From Anaerolineae bacterium (GTDB lineage Bacteria > Chloroflexota > Anaerolineae > Aggregatilineales > Phototrophicaceae), in assembly GCA_020849765.1 (NCBI GenBank), contig JADLAY010000066.1, positions 1 through 54,149 on the forward strand: a stretch of 54,149 nt of DNA. Reading direction: 5' to 3'. The notes beneath the pieces are model-generated. The model was not told where the DNA came from and made no database searches. It saw nothing but the letters and a program-made list of their open reading frames with translations. A program made the position numbers and the translations under genes. Shown here in pieces: positions 25,009-35,122 of this stretch (positions are counted from its first letter, which is position 1; each line of letters starts with the position of its first letter).

Positions 25009-28000
25009 ATGCCCAAATATCAGCGTCCCCTACGACTGGTCTTGTTTGGTATTTTGGTTAGTGTTTTGTTCGGATGGCTGGGCCTCAGCGCGACTCAGCG
25101 CGCTCTGGCGCAGAGCACTGTGTTATCGATCGAGCCGATCACGTGGAATGTCGTCGGCCTGGATAGCAACAGCCCGGCGACGGGCCCGCAGGATTTTCCC
25201 GTCGGTGCCGAGGTCTGCAACATCAGCGGCGCGACGGTCAACGCCATCACAGTCACGTTTGCCTGGACGACGGCCAACGCCTACATCGATCTGCGCGGCA
25301 CGACGCCGGACACGATCAACATCCCAACGCTGGCCGCGGGTGCCTGTTATGACGCTTATTTCGAAATCGAAGTCGTGCGCGATGCCGCTGCATATAACAC
25401 TGCGCGTCGCTACGTCATCACGGCGACGGCGGGGGCGGAGAGTGCCTCTACACCGGTGCCGCGCGAGATCTTCGTCGAGCACCTGATCTCGCAGAACCGC
25501 AACGCCACGCGCGACCTGCGTTACGGCCCGGTTGGCGCGGATTGCGGCACGCTGCAATCAGTGGCAGCGGGCGGCGCGCTCAACCTCGTCGTCGGCCAAT
25601 CGTACCGGCTGTGCCTGTTCGCGACGACGGCGACACAGGGCTACGAACAGCTTGAGACGTTTCTCACCCTGCCGAACACGATCTTCCAGGTCATCAGCGT
25701 CGAGACCGATTATTCGGCCAACACGTCCGGCAATGTCAGTACGACCGATCATCCGCAGTTGTATGCGGATGCCTGCTACTGGGAAACCGACCCCAACAGC
25801 CCGAACTACCGCGCCTGTAACGTCAGCAGTCTCAAGGCTGGCGGCACGATCGTCACCGCATACGACGTGACGATTCTGAGCGGCGGCGGCACGTCCTACT
25901 CGCTCCACAGCCTGATTTACGACTTCTCCGGCTCCAGCTTCCATTACAACAGCGACTATGACTCGGCGGCGCGCACGGCCAATTTCATCGACCCGACGAG
26001 CTCGACCATCGCCAAGCAGTTCTCTCCGGCGACGATCACTAGCGGCGGCGTCTCGACGCTCATCATCACGCTGGGCAACCCGAATGCAGGCGCATTGTCG
26101 GGCTACAATTTCACGGACACACTGCCCGGCGACATGGTCGTCGCCACCCCGGCCACCTACTCGACCAACGGCTGTGGCACGCCGACCTTCGCCCCGACCG
26201 CAGGCTCGAACACGCTGACGTTCGCGAACGGCACGGTCGCGGGCAACGGCACCTGTACCATCTCGGTCAAGGTGACAGCTTCGACCATTCAACTCAACAC
26301 CAATACCACCAACAACCTGTTCATCGGGACAGTCGACACGGGCAAGACCGCAACGGCAGACCTGGACGTCACGAATGCGCCACTGCCGCCGACCTGTACG
26401 GGTGGCGTGTCACTGGCAAGCTGGGCCTTCCCCACCGCCGGTGGCGCGACGGCACCCGCGCCGAGCACGTCGAGTGTCACAGCGTCGGCGACATACGGCA
26501 GCGGTCTCACCCCCAGTCTTCAGGGAGATCGCACAGGGACGGCAGGCTCGTCGTCGTGGGCGTCGGATAACGTCGACAACACAGGCGGGCTGACTCTTGG
26601 ACTGAACGAGTATTTCCAATTCACACTCAACACCACGGGCTTCACCGAAGTCACCATGCAGTTCTACACACAGCGCACAAGCCAGGGGCCGCAGAATGTT
26701 CGCCTTTACTACGGCATGACGGGAACCGAGAACACCACTGCCACGGCGGACCCGATCACGGCCGGTTGGCAGCCGATCAGCCACACGCTGACGACCGGCA
26801 TCAACAGCGCAGGCAACACGGTTTTCCGCCTCTACCTCTACAATGCGAGCCTGAACAACAGCGGGCATTATGCGCAGTTTGACGACGTCACGTTCACCGG
26901 CTGCGGCATCCCGACGGCGCCATCGCTGACCAAGGCTTTTTCGCCCAATCCGATTGGCGATGGCGGCATCTCGACGCTGACCTTCACGCTCTCCAACCCG
27001 AATCCGAGCACAGCCTTGACCGCCGCATCGTTCACAGACACACTGCCCGCAGGCATGACCGTGGCAGCAGTCCCAGGGGGAATCACGACCTGTGTCGGTG
27101 CCACGTGGCTTCCGCTGCCGTTCGCCACGACTCTGACTTTCTCCGGTGGGACGATCCCGGCGGGCAGCCCAGGCACGTGTACGGTGCAGGTGAACGTCAC
27201 CAGCGCGACCTACGGGCCGAGCACGAACGTGAGCGGCTTCTTATCCACGACACAGACCGGCATCAACAACAAGACCAACGGTTCCGCCAGCGCGACGCTG
27301 ATCGTGCTTGAACCGCCGGCGATCAGCAAGCAGTTCTCGCCCAATCCGATCCCGGCCGGTGGCACTTCGACGCTGACGGTTTCGATCATCAATCCCAATC
27401 CGAGCAACGCGATTGCCGGCGTCGCCTTCACCGATGTACTGCCGCTCGGTGTCCTGATTGCGCCGACACCGAACGCGGCCTCGACCTGCGGCGGCGTTCT
27501 GGTCGCCGTCGCCAACACAAACACCGTCGATCTGGCGGGCGGGGCAATTGCTGCAGGCGGAAGCTGTACCGTCCAGGTCGACGTGACCGCCCTGCTGACG
27601 GGCAATTACGTCAATACGACGACCACCGTCTCGCATACGGTCAATGCCCTGGTCTTTTTCGGCGGCACGGCCACCGACACGCTCGTGACCGAAGCGGGCA
27701 CGCCGGGGATCACCCTCCTCAAGCAGGTGGGGACGACCAACACGCTGGCCGGGCCGTGGTTCAACTATGTGTCGGTCGCGCCGGGCACGCCGATCTATTA
27801 CCTGCTGACGGTCGAGAATACCGGCGACGTGCCGCTGACGGCGGTCAACGTGGCCGACGCGACGCTGAGCGGCGCGGGCGTCAGCCTGGCGGGCTGCACG
27901 ACGGCCCTGCTGCCGGTGGCGGATGCCAACGACGACGATCATATCTTCCAGTGCATCGTCGGGCCGCTGACGGCAGCAGCGGGCACGCAGGCCAACGTCG

Positions 28001-31000
28001 CGACCGCCACCGGCACGCCGCCGACCGGGCCGAATGTCACCGACGACTCGAACACGGCGACATACGCGACCGCCGCGCTGACGATGGTCAAGGCCGCTAC
28101 GCCGACGACCTTCACGACGGCAGGCACGCTGATCAATTACACCTTCACCGTGACCAACACGGGATCGTCCACGCTGGACGGCCCGGTCACGATTGACGAC
28201 GACGTGACCACCAACGAGGCCTGCCCGGCGCTGACGACCATCGGCGACAACGACAACTTCTTCGATCCGGGCGAGATCATCACCTGCACCGCCAGCTACA
28301 CGACGACGGCGACCGACCTCACCAACGGCGAGGTGACCAACGTCGCCTCCGCCATCGCTGATGGCTTCACTTCGCCGACGGACACGGAGACGGTGACGAC
28401 ACCGTTCGCCGATCTCGAACTCGACAAAGCGCTGACGACCAGTCCGACGACCATTGGCGACGCCATCCAGTACACGCTGACGCTGACCAACAACGGCCCA
28501 CTGACGGCGACCAACGTCGCGGTGGTCGATACGGTGCCCGCCAGTGTCACCGTCGGTACCGTCACGCCGGGCACGACCAGCGTCAACGGCAGCGCCACAA
28601 CCTGGACAGCGCCAACCTGGACGATCCCGACGATCGCCAGCGGTGAGACGGTCACGCTCGTCATCGACGGCACCGTCAACGCCGCGGGCACCATCACCAA
28701 CGGCGCCGAGGTCACCGCCAGCGATCAGGCTGACCCCGACTCGACCGTCAACAACAACGTCCCGACGGAGGACGATCAGGACAGCGTCGACGCGACCGTC
28801 GTCATCCAGTCGGATCTTGAGCTGGACAAGGCGATGACGTCGACGATTGCCCCGGTCACGATCGGCGATGCCATCCAGTACACGCTCACGCTGACCAACA
28901 ACGGCCCGACGACGGCCACCAACGTTGCGGCGGTCGATACGATCCCGGCCAGCGTCACAGTCGGCACGGTCACGCCCGGCACGACCAGCGTCAACGCCAG
29001 CGCCACGACCTGGACGGCGCCGACCTGGACGATCCCGACGATCGCCAGCGGCGAGACGGTCACGCTCGTCATCGACGGCACGGTCAACGCCGCGGGCACC
29101 ATCACCAACGGCGCCGAAGTCACGGCCAGCGACCAACCCGACCCCGACTCGACTGTCAACAACAACGTCCCGACCGAAGACGATCAGGACAGCGTCGACA
29201 CGGTCATCATCATCCAGTCCGATCTCGAACTGGACAAGGCGATGACCTCGACGACGGCGCCGACCACCGTCGGTGACGCCATCCAGTACACCCTGACGCT
29301 GACCAACAACGGGCCGACGACCGCCACCAACGTCGCGGTGGGCGATACGATCCCGGCCAGCATCACGGTCGGCACGGTCACGCCGGGTACGACCAGCGTC
29401 AACGCCAGCGCCACGACCTGGACGGCGCCGACCTGGACGATCCCGACGATTGCCAGCGGCGAAACCGTCACGCTCGTCATCGACGGCACCGTCAACGCAT
29501 CCGGCGCGATCAGCAACAGCGCCGAAGTCACGGCCAGCGATCAACCTGACCCCGACTCGACCGTCAACAACAACGAACCGACCGAGGACGATCAGGACAA
29601 TGCCGACGTCATCATCGGCGACGCATCCGATCTGGAACTGGGGAAGGTTCTGACGACCACGCCGACTAACGTGGGCGATCCGATTCAGTACACCCTTACG
29701 CTGACCAACAACGGCCCATCGACGGCCACCAACGTTGCGGTGGTGGATAACGTCCCGGCCAGCGTCACGGTCGGCACGGTCACGCCTGGCACGACCAGCA
29801 TCAACGCCAGCGCCACGACCTGGACCGCACCGACCTGGACGATCCCGACGATTGCCAGCGGCGAAACGGTCACGCTCGTCATCGATGGCACCGTCAACAG
29901 CACCGGATTGATCACCAACGGCGCCGAAGTCACGGCCAGCGATCAACCCGACCCCGACTCGACCGTCAACAACAACGACCCGACGGAGGACGATCAGGCC
30001 AACGCCGACGTCACGATTGGCGAGAATCCGGTCATCGGCATCGCCAAAACTGTGTCGGCGCCGGTCGATAACGCCAACGGCACCTACACCGTCATCTACA
30101 CGCTCAACGTCGAAAACCTGGGCAACATCGCGCTGCAGAACGTGCAGGTAACCGACGACCTGACGACAGAGTTCGGCACCTATGAGCCGACCCTCGGCGC
30201 GGTCGATGCGGCGGGCGAATACACCGTGCTCAACCTCAACGTGGGCGCGCTGACGGCGGCGGTCACACCGTACACCGGCGCTGCCGATCAGACTCTGCTG
30301 GGGGGCACCGATACGCTGCCCGTGGGCGCGGCGATCTATCCGCTCGTGTTCGAGGTCACCTTCTACCCGAACTTCGCCGATGCGCCGTTCCTGAATCAGG
30401 CGACGGCGACGGGCGAAACCGGCACGCCGGATGGCACGCCAGAAACGACCGACACGTCCAACTTCGGCACCGATCCTGACCCGGATAGCGACGGCGACCC
30501 GAGCGAAGCCGGTGAGAACGATCCGACGCCGATTGACTTCGGCTTCATCGCCGACCTGAGCGTGAGCAAGGCCAACGACGTTGGCGGCGGCACGACGACC
30601 GGCGGAACCTTCACCTGGACGCTGACCGTGGCCAACAGCGGCACCGGCGACGCCGTCTTCCCTGATGGCGCCACCATCCTGCAGGATGAGCTCCCGGCGA
30701 CCGGCCTGACCTACGGCGCGGTCGGCGTGATCAACGACGTCGGCATCACCAATCTGGCGAACATCGACTGCGTCATCGCGGGCACGACGCTGACGTGCAC
30801 GGCCAACGGCGCCGCCGTTACCATCGGCAGTGCGACGGGCAGCGTCGACATCACGATCGCGGTGACCGTCGATGTGGCAGGGCTGTACACCAATCCGACC
30901 GGCACCTGCGCGGTCGATACGGCCAACGTCGTGACCGAAAACGACGAGACGAACAACGCCTGTAACTCGGATACCGTGTCCGCCGACCTGCCCAACGTCG

Positions 31001-31998
31001 CGGCCAGCAAGACGGACGCGCTGACCGGTGATGTCGACAACAACGGTCTGGTCGACCCCGGCGATACGATCGGCTACACGGTCGTCATCAGCAACAGCGG
31101 CATCGTCGATGCGACCGCCGTCGTCTTCACCGATGCGCCCGATGCCAACACGACGCTGCTCGTCGGCAGCGTGACGACGACGCAGGGCACCGTCACGACC
31201 GGCAACACGGCGGGCGATACCTCAGTCGCCGTGGACGTCGGCACACTGACTGCCGGAGGCGGCACGGTCACGATCACCTACAGCGTGACGCTCAATGTGA
31301 ACGTGCCGTCGACCGTGACGAGCATCGCCAACAGCGGGCTGGTGACCGGCGCCAACATCCCGGATACGCCATCCAACGACCCGGACACGACGGATGATGG
31401 CGACCCGACGACAACCGAGATCAATCCGCCGCCCGGCCCGACACCGGAGCCAACGTCCGAGCCGCAGCCCGGCGAACCGGCAGCGCAGCCCGCGCCCGCC
31501 ATCACCGTCTTCGACCCGGCCCTCAGCAAGGTGGGCATCTTGCAGGCGGGTGGCATCGGCCTGCAGAACGAGCAGATCGAGTGGATCTTCACCGTGTCGA
31601 ATGCGGGCAACGCCGCCGGGCAGAACGTCCAGGTGACGGACTCGATCCGGCCTGAGCTGCGCATCGACCGGCTCAACGTCGATCCGCCGCTGACGGGCAG
31701 CGTCAACGGGCAGGTCATCACCGTGACCATCCCGACGCTGGCACCCGGCCAGACGGTCACTTTTAGCGTCGTCACCACGGTGATCCGCGGCGGCGGCGAA
31801 ATGGACAACACCGCTTGCCTGACCGCGGACAACTTCGGCAACACGTTGTGCAGCACGTCCAGCGTCGTCACGGAGCTCCCGGCGACCGGGCAAAGCCCCT
31901 GGTGGCGCGACTGGCTGATCGGCCTGCTGCTCAGCGTGGGCCTGGGGCTGGCGGGGTTGCTGAGCGTCCGCCGCATCACGCTACCGCGCCGGAGATAA
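25009..31998 (+). CDS. Giant DUF11-repeat surface protein with LPATG sorting signal
   Basis: About 2,330 residues. A signal peptide (MPKYQRPLRLVLFGILVSVL, cut near ALA|QS) is followed by a unique N-terminal region (about 300 residues), then roughly a dozen DUF11-like Ig-fold repeats, each opening with a K-x-F-SPN or L-x-K-x segment and containing a VTNTG/LTNNGP strand and a D-LP or D-IP motif. Four of them (28411-30021) are near-identical. A lectin-like stretch (about 26390-26910) interrupts the early repeats. A Pro-rich linker (PTPEPTSEPQPGEP) precedes the last repeat. The C-terminus is LPATG (31876-31890), a hydrophobic helix and RRITLPRRR, a sortase substrate signal. A role in the cell surface or adhesion is an inference. 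An in-frame ATG at 24982 lies within the promoter. Confidence 0.88.
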   Translation: MPKYQRPLRLVLFGILVSVLFGWLGLSATQRALAQSTVLSIEPITWNVVGLDSNSPATGPQDFPVGAEVCNISGATVNAITVTFAWTTANAYIDLRGTTPDTINIPTLAAGACYDAYFEIEVVRDAAAYNTARRYVITATAGAESASTPVPREIFVEHLISQNRNATRDLRYGPVGADCGTLQSVAAGGALNLVVGQSYRLCLFATTATQGYEQLETFLTLPNTIFQVISVETDYSANTSGNVSTTDHPQLYADACYWETDPNSPNYRACNVSSLKAGGTIVTAYDVTILSGGGTSYSLHSLIYDFSGSSFHYNSDYDSAARTANFIDPTSSTIAKQFSPATITSGGVSTLIITLGNPNAGALSGYNFTDTLPGDMVVATPATYSTNGCGTPTFAPTAGSNTLTFANGTVAGNGTCTISVKVTASTIQLNTNTTNNLFIGTVDTGKTATADLDVTNAPLPPTCTGGVSLASWAFPTAGGATAPAPSTSSVTASATYGSGLTPSLQGDRTGTAGSSSWASDNVDNTGGLTLGLNEYFQFTLNTTGFTEVTMQFYTQRTSQGPQNVRLYYGMTGTENTTATADPITAGWQPISHTLTTGINSAGNTVFRLYLYNASLNNSGHYAQFDDVTFTGCGIPTAPSLTKAFSPNPIGDGGISTLTFTLSNPNPSTALTAASFTDTLPAGMTVAAVPGGITTCVGATWLPLPFATTLTFSGGTIPAGSPGTCTVQVNVTSATYGPSTNVSGFLSTTQTGINNKTNGSASATLIVLEPPAISKQFSPNPIPAGGTSTLTVSIINPNPSNAIAGVAFTDVLPLGVLIAPTPNAASTCGGVLVAVANTNTVDLAGGAIAAGGSCTVQVDVTALLTGNYVNTTTTVSHTVNALVFFGGTATDTLVTEAGTPGITLLKQVGTTNTLAGPWFNYVSVAPGTPIYYLLTVENTGDVPLTAVNVADATLSGAGVSLAGCTTALLPVADANDDDHIFQCIVGPLTAAAGTQANVATATGTPPTGPNVTDDSNTATYATAALTMVKAATPTTFTTAGTLINYTFTVTNTGSSTLDGPVTIDDDVTTNEACPALTTIGDNDNFFDPGEIITCTASYTTTATDLTNGEVTNVASAIADGFTSPTDTETVTTPFADLELDKALTTSPTTIGDAIQYTLTLTNNGPLTATNVAVVDTVPASVTVGTVTPGTTSVNGSATTWTAPTWTIPTIASGETVTLVIDGTVNAAGTITNGAEVTASDQADPDSTVNNNVPTEDDQDSVDATVVIQSDLELDKAMTSTIAPVTIGDAIQYTLTLTNNGPTTATNVAAVDTIPASVTVGTVTPGTTSVNASATTWTAPTWTIPTIASGETVTLVIDGTVNAAGTITNGAEVTASDQPDPDSTVNNNVPTEDDQDSVDTVIIIQSDLELDKAMTSTTAPTTVGDAIQYTLTLTNNGPTTATNVAVGDTIPASITVGTVTPGTTSVNASATTWTAPTWTIPTIASGETVTLVIDGTVNASGAISNSAEVTASDQPDPDSTVNNNEPTEDDQDNADVIIGDASDLELGKVLTTTPTNVGDPIQYTLTLTNNGPSTATNVAVVDNVPASVTVGTVTPGTTSINASATTWTAPTWTIPTIASGETVTLVIDGTVNSTGLITNGAEVTASDQPDPDSTVNNNDPTEDDQANADVTIGENPVIGIAKTVSAPVDNANGTYTVIYTLNVENLGNIALQNVQVTDDLTTEFGTYEPTLGAVDAAGEYTVLNLNVGALTAAVTPYTGAADQTLLGGTDTLPVGAAIYPLVFEVTFYPNFADAPFLNQATATGETGTPDGTPETTDTSNFGTDPDPDSDGDPSEAGENDPTPIDFGFIADLSVSKANDVGGGTTTGGTFTWTLTVANSGTGDAVFPDGATILQDELPATGLTYGAVGVINDVGITNLANIDCVIAGTTLTCTANGAAVTIGSATGSVDITIAVTVDVAGLYTNPTGTCAVDTANVVTENDETNNACNSDTVSADLPNVAASKTDALTGDVDNNGLVDPGDTIGYTVVISNSGIVDATAVVFTDAPDANTTLLVGSVTTTQGTVTTGNTAGDTSVAVDVGTLTAGGGTVTITYSVTLNVNVPSTVTSIANSGLVTGANIPDTPSNDPDTTDDGDPTTTEINPPPGPTPEPTSEPQPGEPAAQPAPAITVFDPALSKVGILQAGGIGLQNEQIEWIFTVSNAGNAAGQNVQVTDSIRPELRIDRLNVDPPLTGSVNGQVITVTIPTLAPGQTVTFSVVTTVIRGGGEMDNTACLTADNFGNTLCSTSSVVTELPATGQSPWWRDWLIGLLLSVGLGLAGLLSVRRITLPRRR
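28411..30021 (+). repeat. Four near-identical 402-408-bp tandem repeats inside the surface-protein gene
   Basis: Units begin with codons for DLEL at 28411, 28813, 29221 and 29629. Each encodes about 135 residues with GDAIQYTLTLTNNGP, ASVTVGTVTPGTTS, a WTAPTWTIPTIASGETVTL-type strand pair and an Asp/Asn-rich tail (QPDPDSTVNNN). DNA identity is high throughout, which points to recent duplication or gene conversion. Confidence 0.92.
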
Positions 31999-32054
31999 CG
32001 ACGGGCGGGCGGCGGCAGCGCCGTCTGCATGCACAATCGATAGGCAAGAGGAGA

Positions 32055-32085
32055 GGCCCGGCGCAGTGCGTCGGGCCTTTTGTTT
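32055..32085 (+). terminator. Intrinsic terminator of the surface-protein gene
   Basis: GGCCCGGCGC (32055-32064) pairs with GCGTCGGGCC (32068-32077), one G-T pair, followed by TTTTGTTT. It lies 57 nt after the stop codon. Confidence 0.9.
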
Positions 32086-32098
32086 GCGCACGGCAGGG

Positions 32099-32218
32099 TT
32101 GTGTAGGGACGGCATTCTTGCCGTCCGCCGTACGTCGTTTCGGGCGTGATGAATCGCACCCCGACAGGTCGCAACGGTCGGATTCGGCGTGCGGTCGCAT
32201 TGTGGTGTGCCCCTACAA
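32099..32218. repeat. Small MITE-like element with TTGTGTAGGG/CCCCTACAA ends
   Basis: About 120 bp bounded by TTGTGTAGGG and CCCCTACAA. An internal perfect hairpin GGACGGCA/TGCCGTCC spans 32107-32126. There is no coding frame. Elements with GTAGGG...CCCTAC ends are widespread non-autonomous repeats in GC-rich bacteria. Confidence 0.55.
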
Positions 32219-32239
32219 TGCGGCCCGCCAGACCAAAAT

Positions 32240-32278
32240 TTGCCTTTTGTCTGCAACGGTATATAATTGTCTATACAA
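32240..32278 (+). promoter_or_regulatory. Promoter with overlapping near-palindrome (putative GntR operator)
   Basis: TTGCCT (32240-32245), 16-nt spacer and TATAAT (32262-32267) form a good promoter. TTGTCTATACAA (32267-32278), a near-palindrome of the GntR type, overlaps the -10 and start point. The regulator gene begins about 290 nt downstream, so autoregulation is plausible. Confidence 0.6.
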
Positions 32279-32569
32279 TGCTAAACAATTGGATCATCGC
32301 ACGCAATTGACTTTAATTTCAAGCGCGCGTGCGGCCTTTATTATCGGGACGATTTATGTCGCTGCTGCCCATCACCGCCAGTGATATTGCCTTAAGTCAG
32401 GAAGCCATCAGGCGGATGCCCTGCATCCTCCAGGCAGATGCGACTCGTCCTCACACGATCCCAAACAGCACAGTCCACACAATCCATCGATCAGACGGCT
32501 TTCACCACGCAGGCAAGCGCGCGTGTTTCCCGATCCTTCATGCTCAATCGGTAGCCAGTACGCGGGGGA
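32279..32569. other. Long leader before the GntR/LacI regulator gene
   Basis: About 290 bases between the promoter and the regulator start. A frame of 86 codons (32329-32589) exists, but its composition looks random and it overlaps the regulator start. I see no clear riboswitch or terminator. Confidence 0.4.
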
Positions 32570-33679
32570 ATGCAGCTCGTGAGATTTGACATACGACCCG
32601 ACAGCCCAATCGCCCTCCACATGCAGTTGGTGCAGCAGTTGCGCGCCAAAATCGACAGCGGTGAGTGGGGGCCGGGCGCGCGGGTGCCTTCGGAGATTGA
32701 ACTGGCGAAGGAGAACGGCATCAGCCGCGGGACGGTGCGCCAGGCGATGATGCGCCTGCACGCGGATGGCCTGCTCGAACGCGCACCGGGCAAGGGCAGC
32801 TACGTCACCCAGCGGACGCACGTCTCTAACATGCTGATCGGCGTGCTGCTGCCATCCGAGCGCGACATGCTGACGTTGGAGATCCTGGTCGGCAGCGAGA
32901 AAGCCGCGCGTCAGGAAGGCTATCACGTCATCTTCTCGCAGACGCACGACAACCTGGAGAACCAGACGCGCGACATCCAGTTGATGCGCGAAAAAGGTGT
33001 CGCCGGGCTGGTCATCTTCCCGGCCAGCGATGTCTCCTACGACGAGACGATCGCGCGGCTGTACGTCGAAAACTTCCCGTTCGTGCTGGTCGACCGCTAT
33101 TTCCCGCCGCTGGCCACCGATTACGTGATCGTCGACAACTTCGGCGGCGCCTACGAGGCGACCAAGCATCTGATCGACCTCGGCCACCGGCGCATCGGCT
33201 TTATCAGCCCCGGCAGCCTGGATACCACCTCGATTCGCGACCGCTTCGAAGGCTACCGCCAGGCGCTGACCGATCACGGCCTCGACTACGACGAATCGCT
33301 GTTCCAGCGCTACCAGGGCTTGATGGAGAACGACCCCAGCCTGGCCTCGCTGCGCCGGATCTTGTGCCAGGACGACCGCCCGTCAGCCTTCTTCGCCGTC
33401 ACCGACCTGCTGGCGATCCGGCTGATGGAAGCGGCCCAGCGCGAACACCTGGACGTGCCCGATGACGTGTCCGTGGTCGGTTTCGACGATATTCAGGAAG
33501 CGTCGCTCATCAGCATCCCGCTGACGACGGTCGCCCAGCCGCGCATCGAGATCGGCATCCGCGCCGTGGAAGTGCTGATCGAACGCCTGCGCGGCCAGCA
33601 CGCGCAGCCCACCCAGATCGTCTTGCCGACGCGCCTCGTGGTGCGCCTTTCCAGCGGCAAAGCGCGAACAAAATCATGA
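32570..33679 (+). CDS. GntR-HTH / LacI-type sensor regulator (AraR-like)
   Basis: A 369-residue repressor. Residues about 10-78 are a GntR winged helix (IALHMQLVQQLRAKIDSGEW; NGISRGTVRQAMMRLHADGL; GKGSYV). Residues about 87-365 are a LacI/type 1 binding-protein sensor (IGVLLPSERDML; DRYFPPLATDYVIVDN; GHRRIGFISPG; VSVVGFDDIQEASLI). This combination is the one known from Bacillus AraR. The next gene on the same strand, 97 bp away, starts the glycan-uptake operon, its probable target, with a sugar as inducer. GTG 32579 is an alternative start with GGGGGA 9 nt upstream. Confidence 0.93.
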   Translation: MQLVRFDIRPDSPIALHMQLVQQLRAKIDSGEWGPGARVPSEIELAKENGISRGTVRQAMMRLHADGLLERAPGKGSYVTQRTHVSNMLIGVLLPSERDMLTLEILVGSEKAARQEGYHVIFSQTHDNLENQTRDIQLMREKGVAGLVIFPASDVSYDETIARLYVENFPFVLVDRYFPPLATDYVIVDNFGGAYEATKHLIDLGHRRIGFISPGSLDTTSIRDRFEGYRQALTDHGLDYDESLFQRYQGLMENDPSLASLRRILCQDDRPSAFFAVTDLLAIRLMEAAQREHLDVPDDVSVVGFDDIQEASLISIPLTTVAQPRIEIGIRAVEVLIERLRGQHAQPTQIVLPTRLVVRLSSGKARTKS

Positions 33680-33775
33680 ACCCTGTGACCACTTACCGAG
33701 AAGGAGTGCCTATGTGAAGTGCCCGCGCTATTCAACACCTTTTATATAGCAATAGACTTGTAGGAGACATGTCCG

Positions 33776-35107
33776 ATGAAAACCCGTGCCGTTCTCGTCC
33801 TCTGTTTGCTGGTCTCGACCTTCTTGCTCGGAGCGGTCGCCGCCAGCGCTCAGGACGAAGTCACACTGACCGTTTCTTTCCCTGGTGACCCGCGCTCGGA
33901 AACCGTCAATGCGCTCATCGACGGCTTCGAGGCCATGAAGGCCGAAGCGGGCACGCCCGTCAACGTCGTCGTCAACGAGCCGACCGAAGGCTACATCGAC
34001 CAACTGCTGCTCGACTTCAGCGCTGAAGTCGGCCCGGATGTCTTCTCGATCAGCTCGGAGAACATCCCCGAATTCGTCGAGGCCGGGATCGTCCTGCCGC
34101 TCGATGACTACGTGGCGAACTGGTCTGACTGGGACAATTTCCCGCAGGGCATGAAGGACATGCCGTCGATGGACGGCACCGTCTACGCCATCATGTACAA
34201 CACCGATACGCGCGTCCTCTTCTACCGCATGGACATCCTGGAACAGGCCGGTGTCGAGCTGCCCTTCAAGCCCACCAGCTGGCAGGAAATCTTCGATGCT
34301 GCTGCGTTGATCAAAGAGAACGTCCCCGACGTCATCCCGATGGAAGTTGAATCCGGGACGATTTGGGGCGAGGGCACGACGCTCGACGGGTTCTTCATGT
34401 TGTTCCGCGGTGCAGGCGGCGAACTCTACGATCCTGAGCAGGAAAAATGGATCGTCGAAAGCCCGGCCATGCTGGACGCCTTCAAGTTCTACGAGACGAT
34501 GTTCGGTGAAGGTTACTCGGCGGCAGAGCCGTTCATGGAGCCGGAACCGTGGGTCTTCTACCTGCAGGAAGGTCTGGCCAATGGGGACGTCGGTATGGCG
34601 GTTGTCGTCAACGTCGTCTGGGGTCTGTATGCGCCCGATGGTGCCTGGGGCATCGAGAATCGTGACGAAGTGCTCTCCTGGTCGCCGATGCCCGCCGAAG
34701 AACCCGGCGCCGGCATCAACGGGCAGGACTACGTCAGCATGGGCGGCGGTTGGGGCTGGGCCATCTCCAGCACGACGGCGCAGCCTGAACTGGCCTGGGA
34801 ATTCGTCCAGTACATGACCAGCGCCGACGGCATCACCACCTACACCGAGGGTGTCGGCGGTATCCCCACGCGCCTCGACTCCGCAGTGGATGACCCGCAC
34901 GTGGCGCAGGTCGTCGAAGAGGTCATGCCTTACCAGTCGTTCCGCCCGCTCAGCCCGGTCTACAGCCGCGTCTCCGAACAGATTCAGATCGCGACTGAGA
35001 AGATCATGCTCGGTGAAGCCACGGCTGAAGAAGCGATGACGCAATTCGCCGAAGCCGTCGAAGGCATTGTCGGCGCCGATAACGTCATTCGGCTTCCGCT
35101 CGACTAA
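33776..35107 (+). CDS. Extracellular solute-binding protein, family 1 (MalE-like)
   Basis: A 443-residue exported protein. A signal peptide (MKTRAVLVLCLLVSTFLLGA, cut near SAQ|DE) precedes a family 1 fold: LTVSFPGDPRSETVNALIDG, GPDVFSISSENIPEFVEAGIV typical of MalE relatives, and VYAIMYNTDTRVLFYRMDIL. Family 1 proteins capture oligosaccharides and some other solutes. It belongs with the MalF- and MalG-type permeases downstream, but a 392-bp gap holding two repeats separates them. Since the operon ends in an alpha-mannosidase, a mannose-containing glycan fragment is the likely ligand (inference). Confidence 0.93.
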   Translation: MKTRAVLVLCLLVSTFLLGAVAASAQDEVTLTVSFPGDPRSETVNALIDGFEAMKAEAGTPVNVVVNEPTEGYIDQLLLDFSAEVGPDVFSISSENIPEFVEAGIVLPLDDYVANWSDWDNFPQGMKDMPSMDGTVYAIMYNTDTRVLFYRMDILEQAGVELPFKPTSWQEIFDAAALIKENVPDVIPMEVESGTIWGEGTTLDGFFMLFRGAGGELYDPEQEKWIVESPAMLDAFKFYETMFGEGYSAAEPFMEPEPWVFYLQEGLANGDVGMAVVVNVVWGLYAPDGAWGIENRDEVLSWSPMPAEEPGAGINGQDYVSMGGGWGWAISSTTAQPELAWEFVQYMTSADGITTYTEGVGGIPTRLDSAVDDPHVAQVVEEVMPYQSFRPLSPVYSRVSEQIQIATEKIMLGEATAEEAMTQFAEAVEGIVGADNVIRLPLD

Positions 35108-35122
35108 CGCATCGCCAATCTT

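Noticed and set aside
24725..25486. Plus-strand frame overlapping the start of the surface-protein gene
   Set aside because: It overlaps the signal peptide region in another frame and its Arg/Ser-rich tail is typical of a shifted frame.
27241..29946. Open frame of 901 codons on the minus strand inside the surface-protein gene
   Set aside because: It is the antisense of the GC-rich tandem repeats; its Arg/Asp/Gly-rich composition and lack of any domain mark it as a shadow frame.
28411..30021. CRISPR-like or satellite array
   Set aside because: The units are about 400 bp, continuous and in frame within a coding sequence; there are no short repeats separated by unique spacers.
32329..32589. 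86-residue frame before the GntR/LacI regulator
   Set aside because: Low-quality composition, overlap with the regulator start and no ribosome-binding site; kept only as part of the leader.
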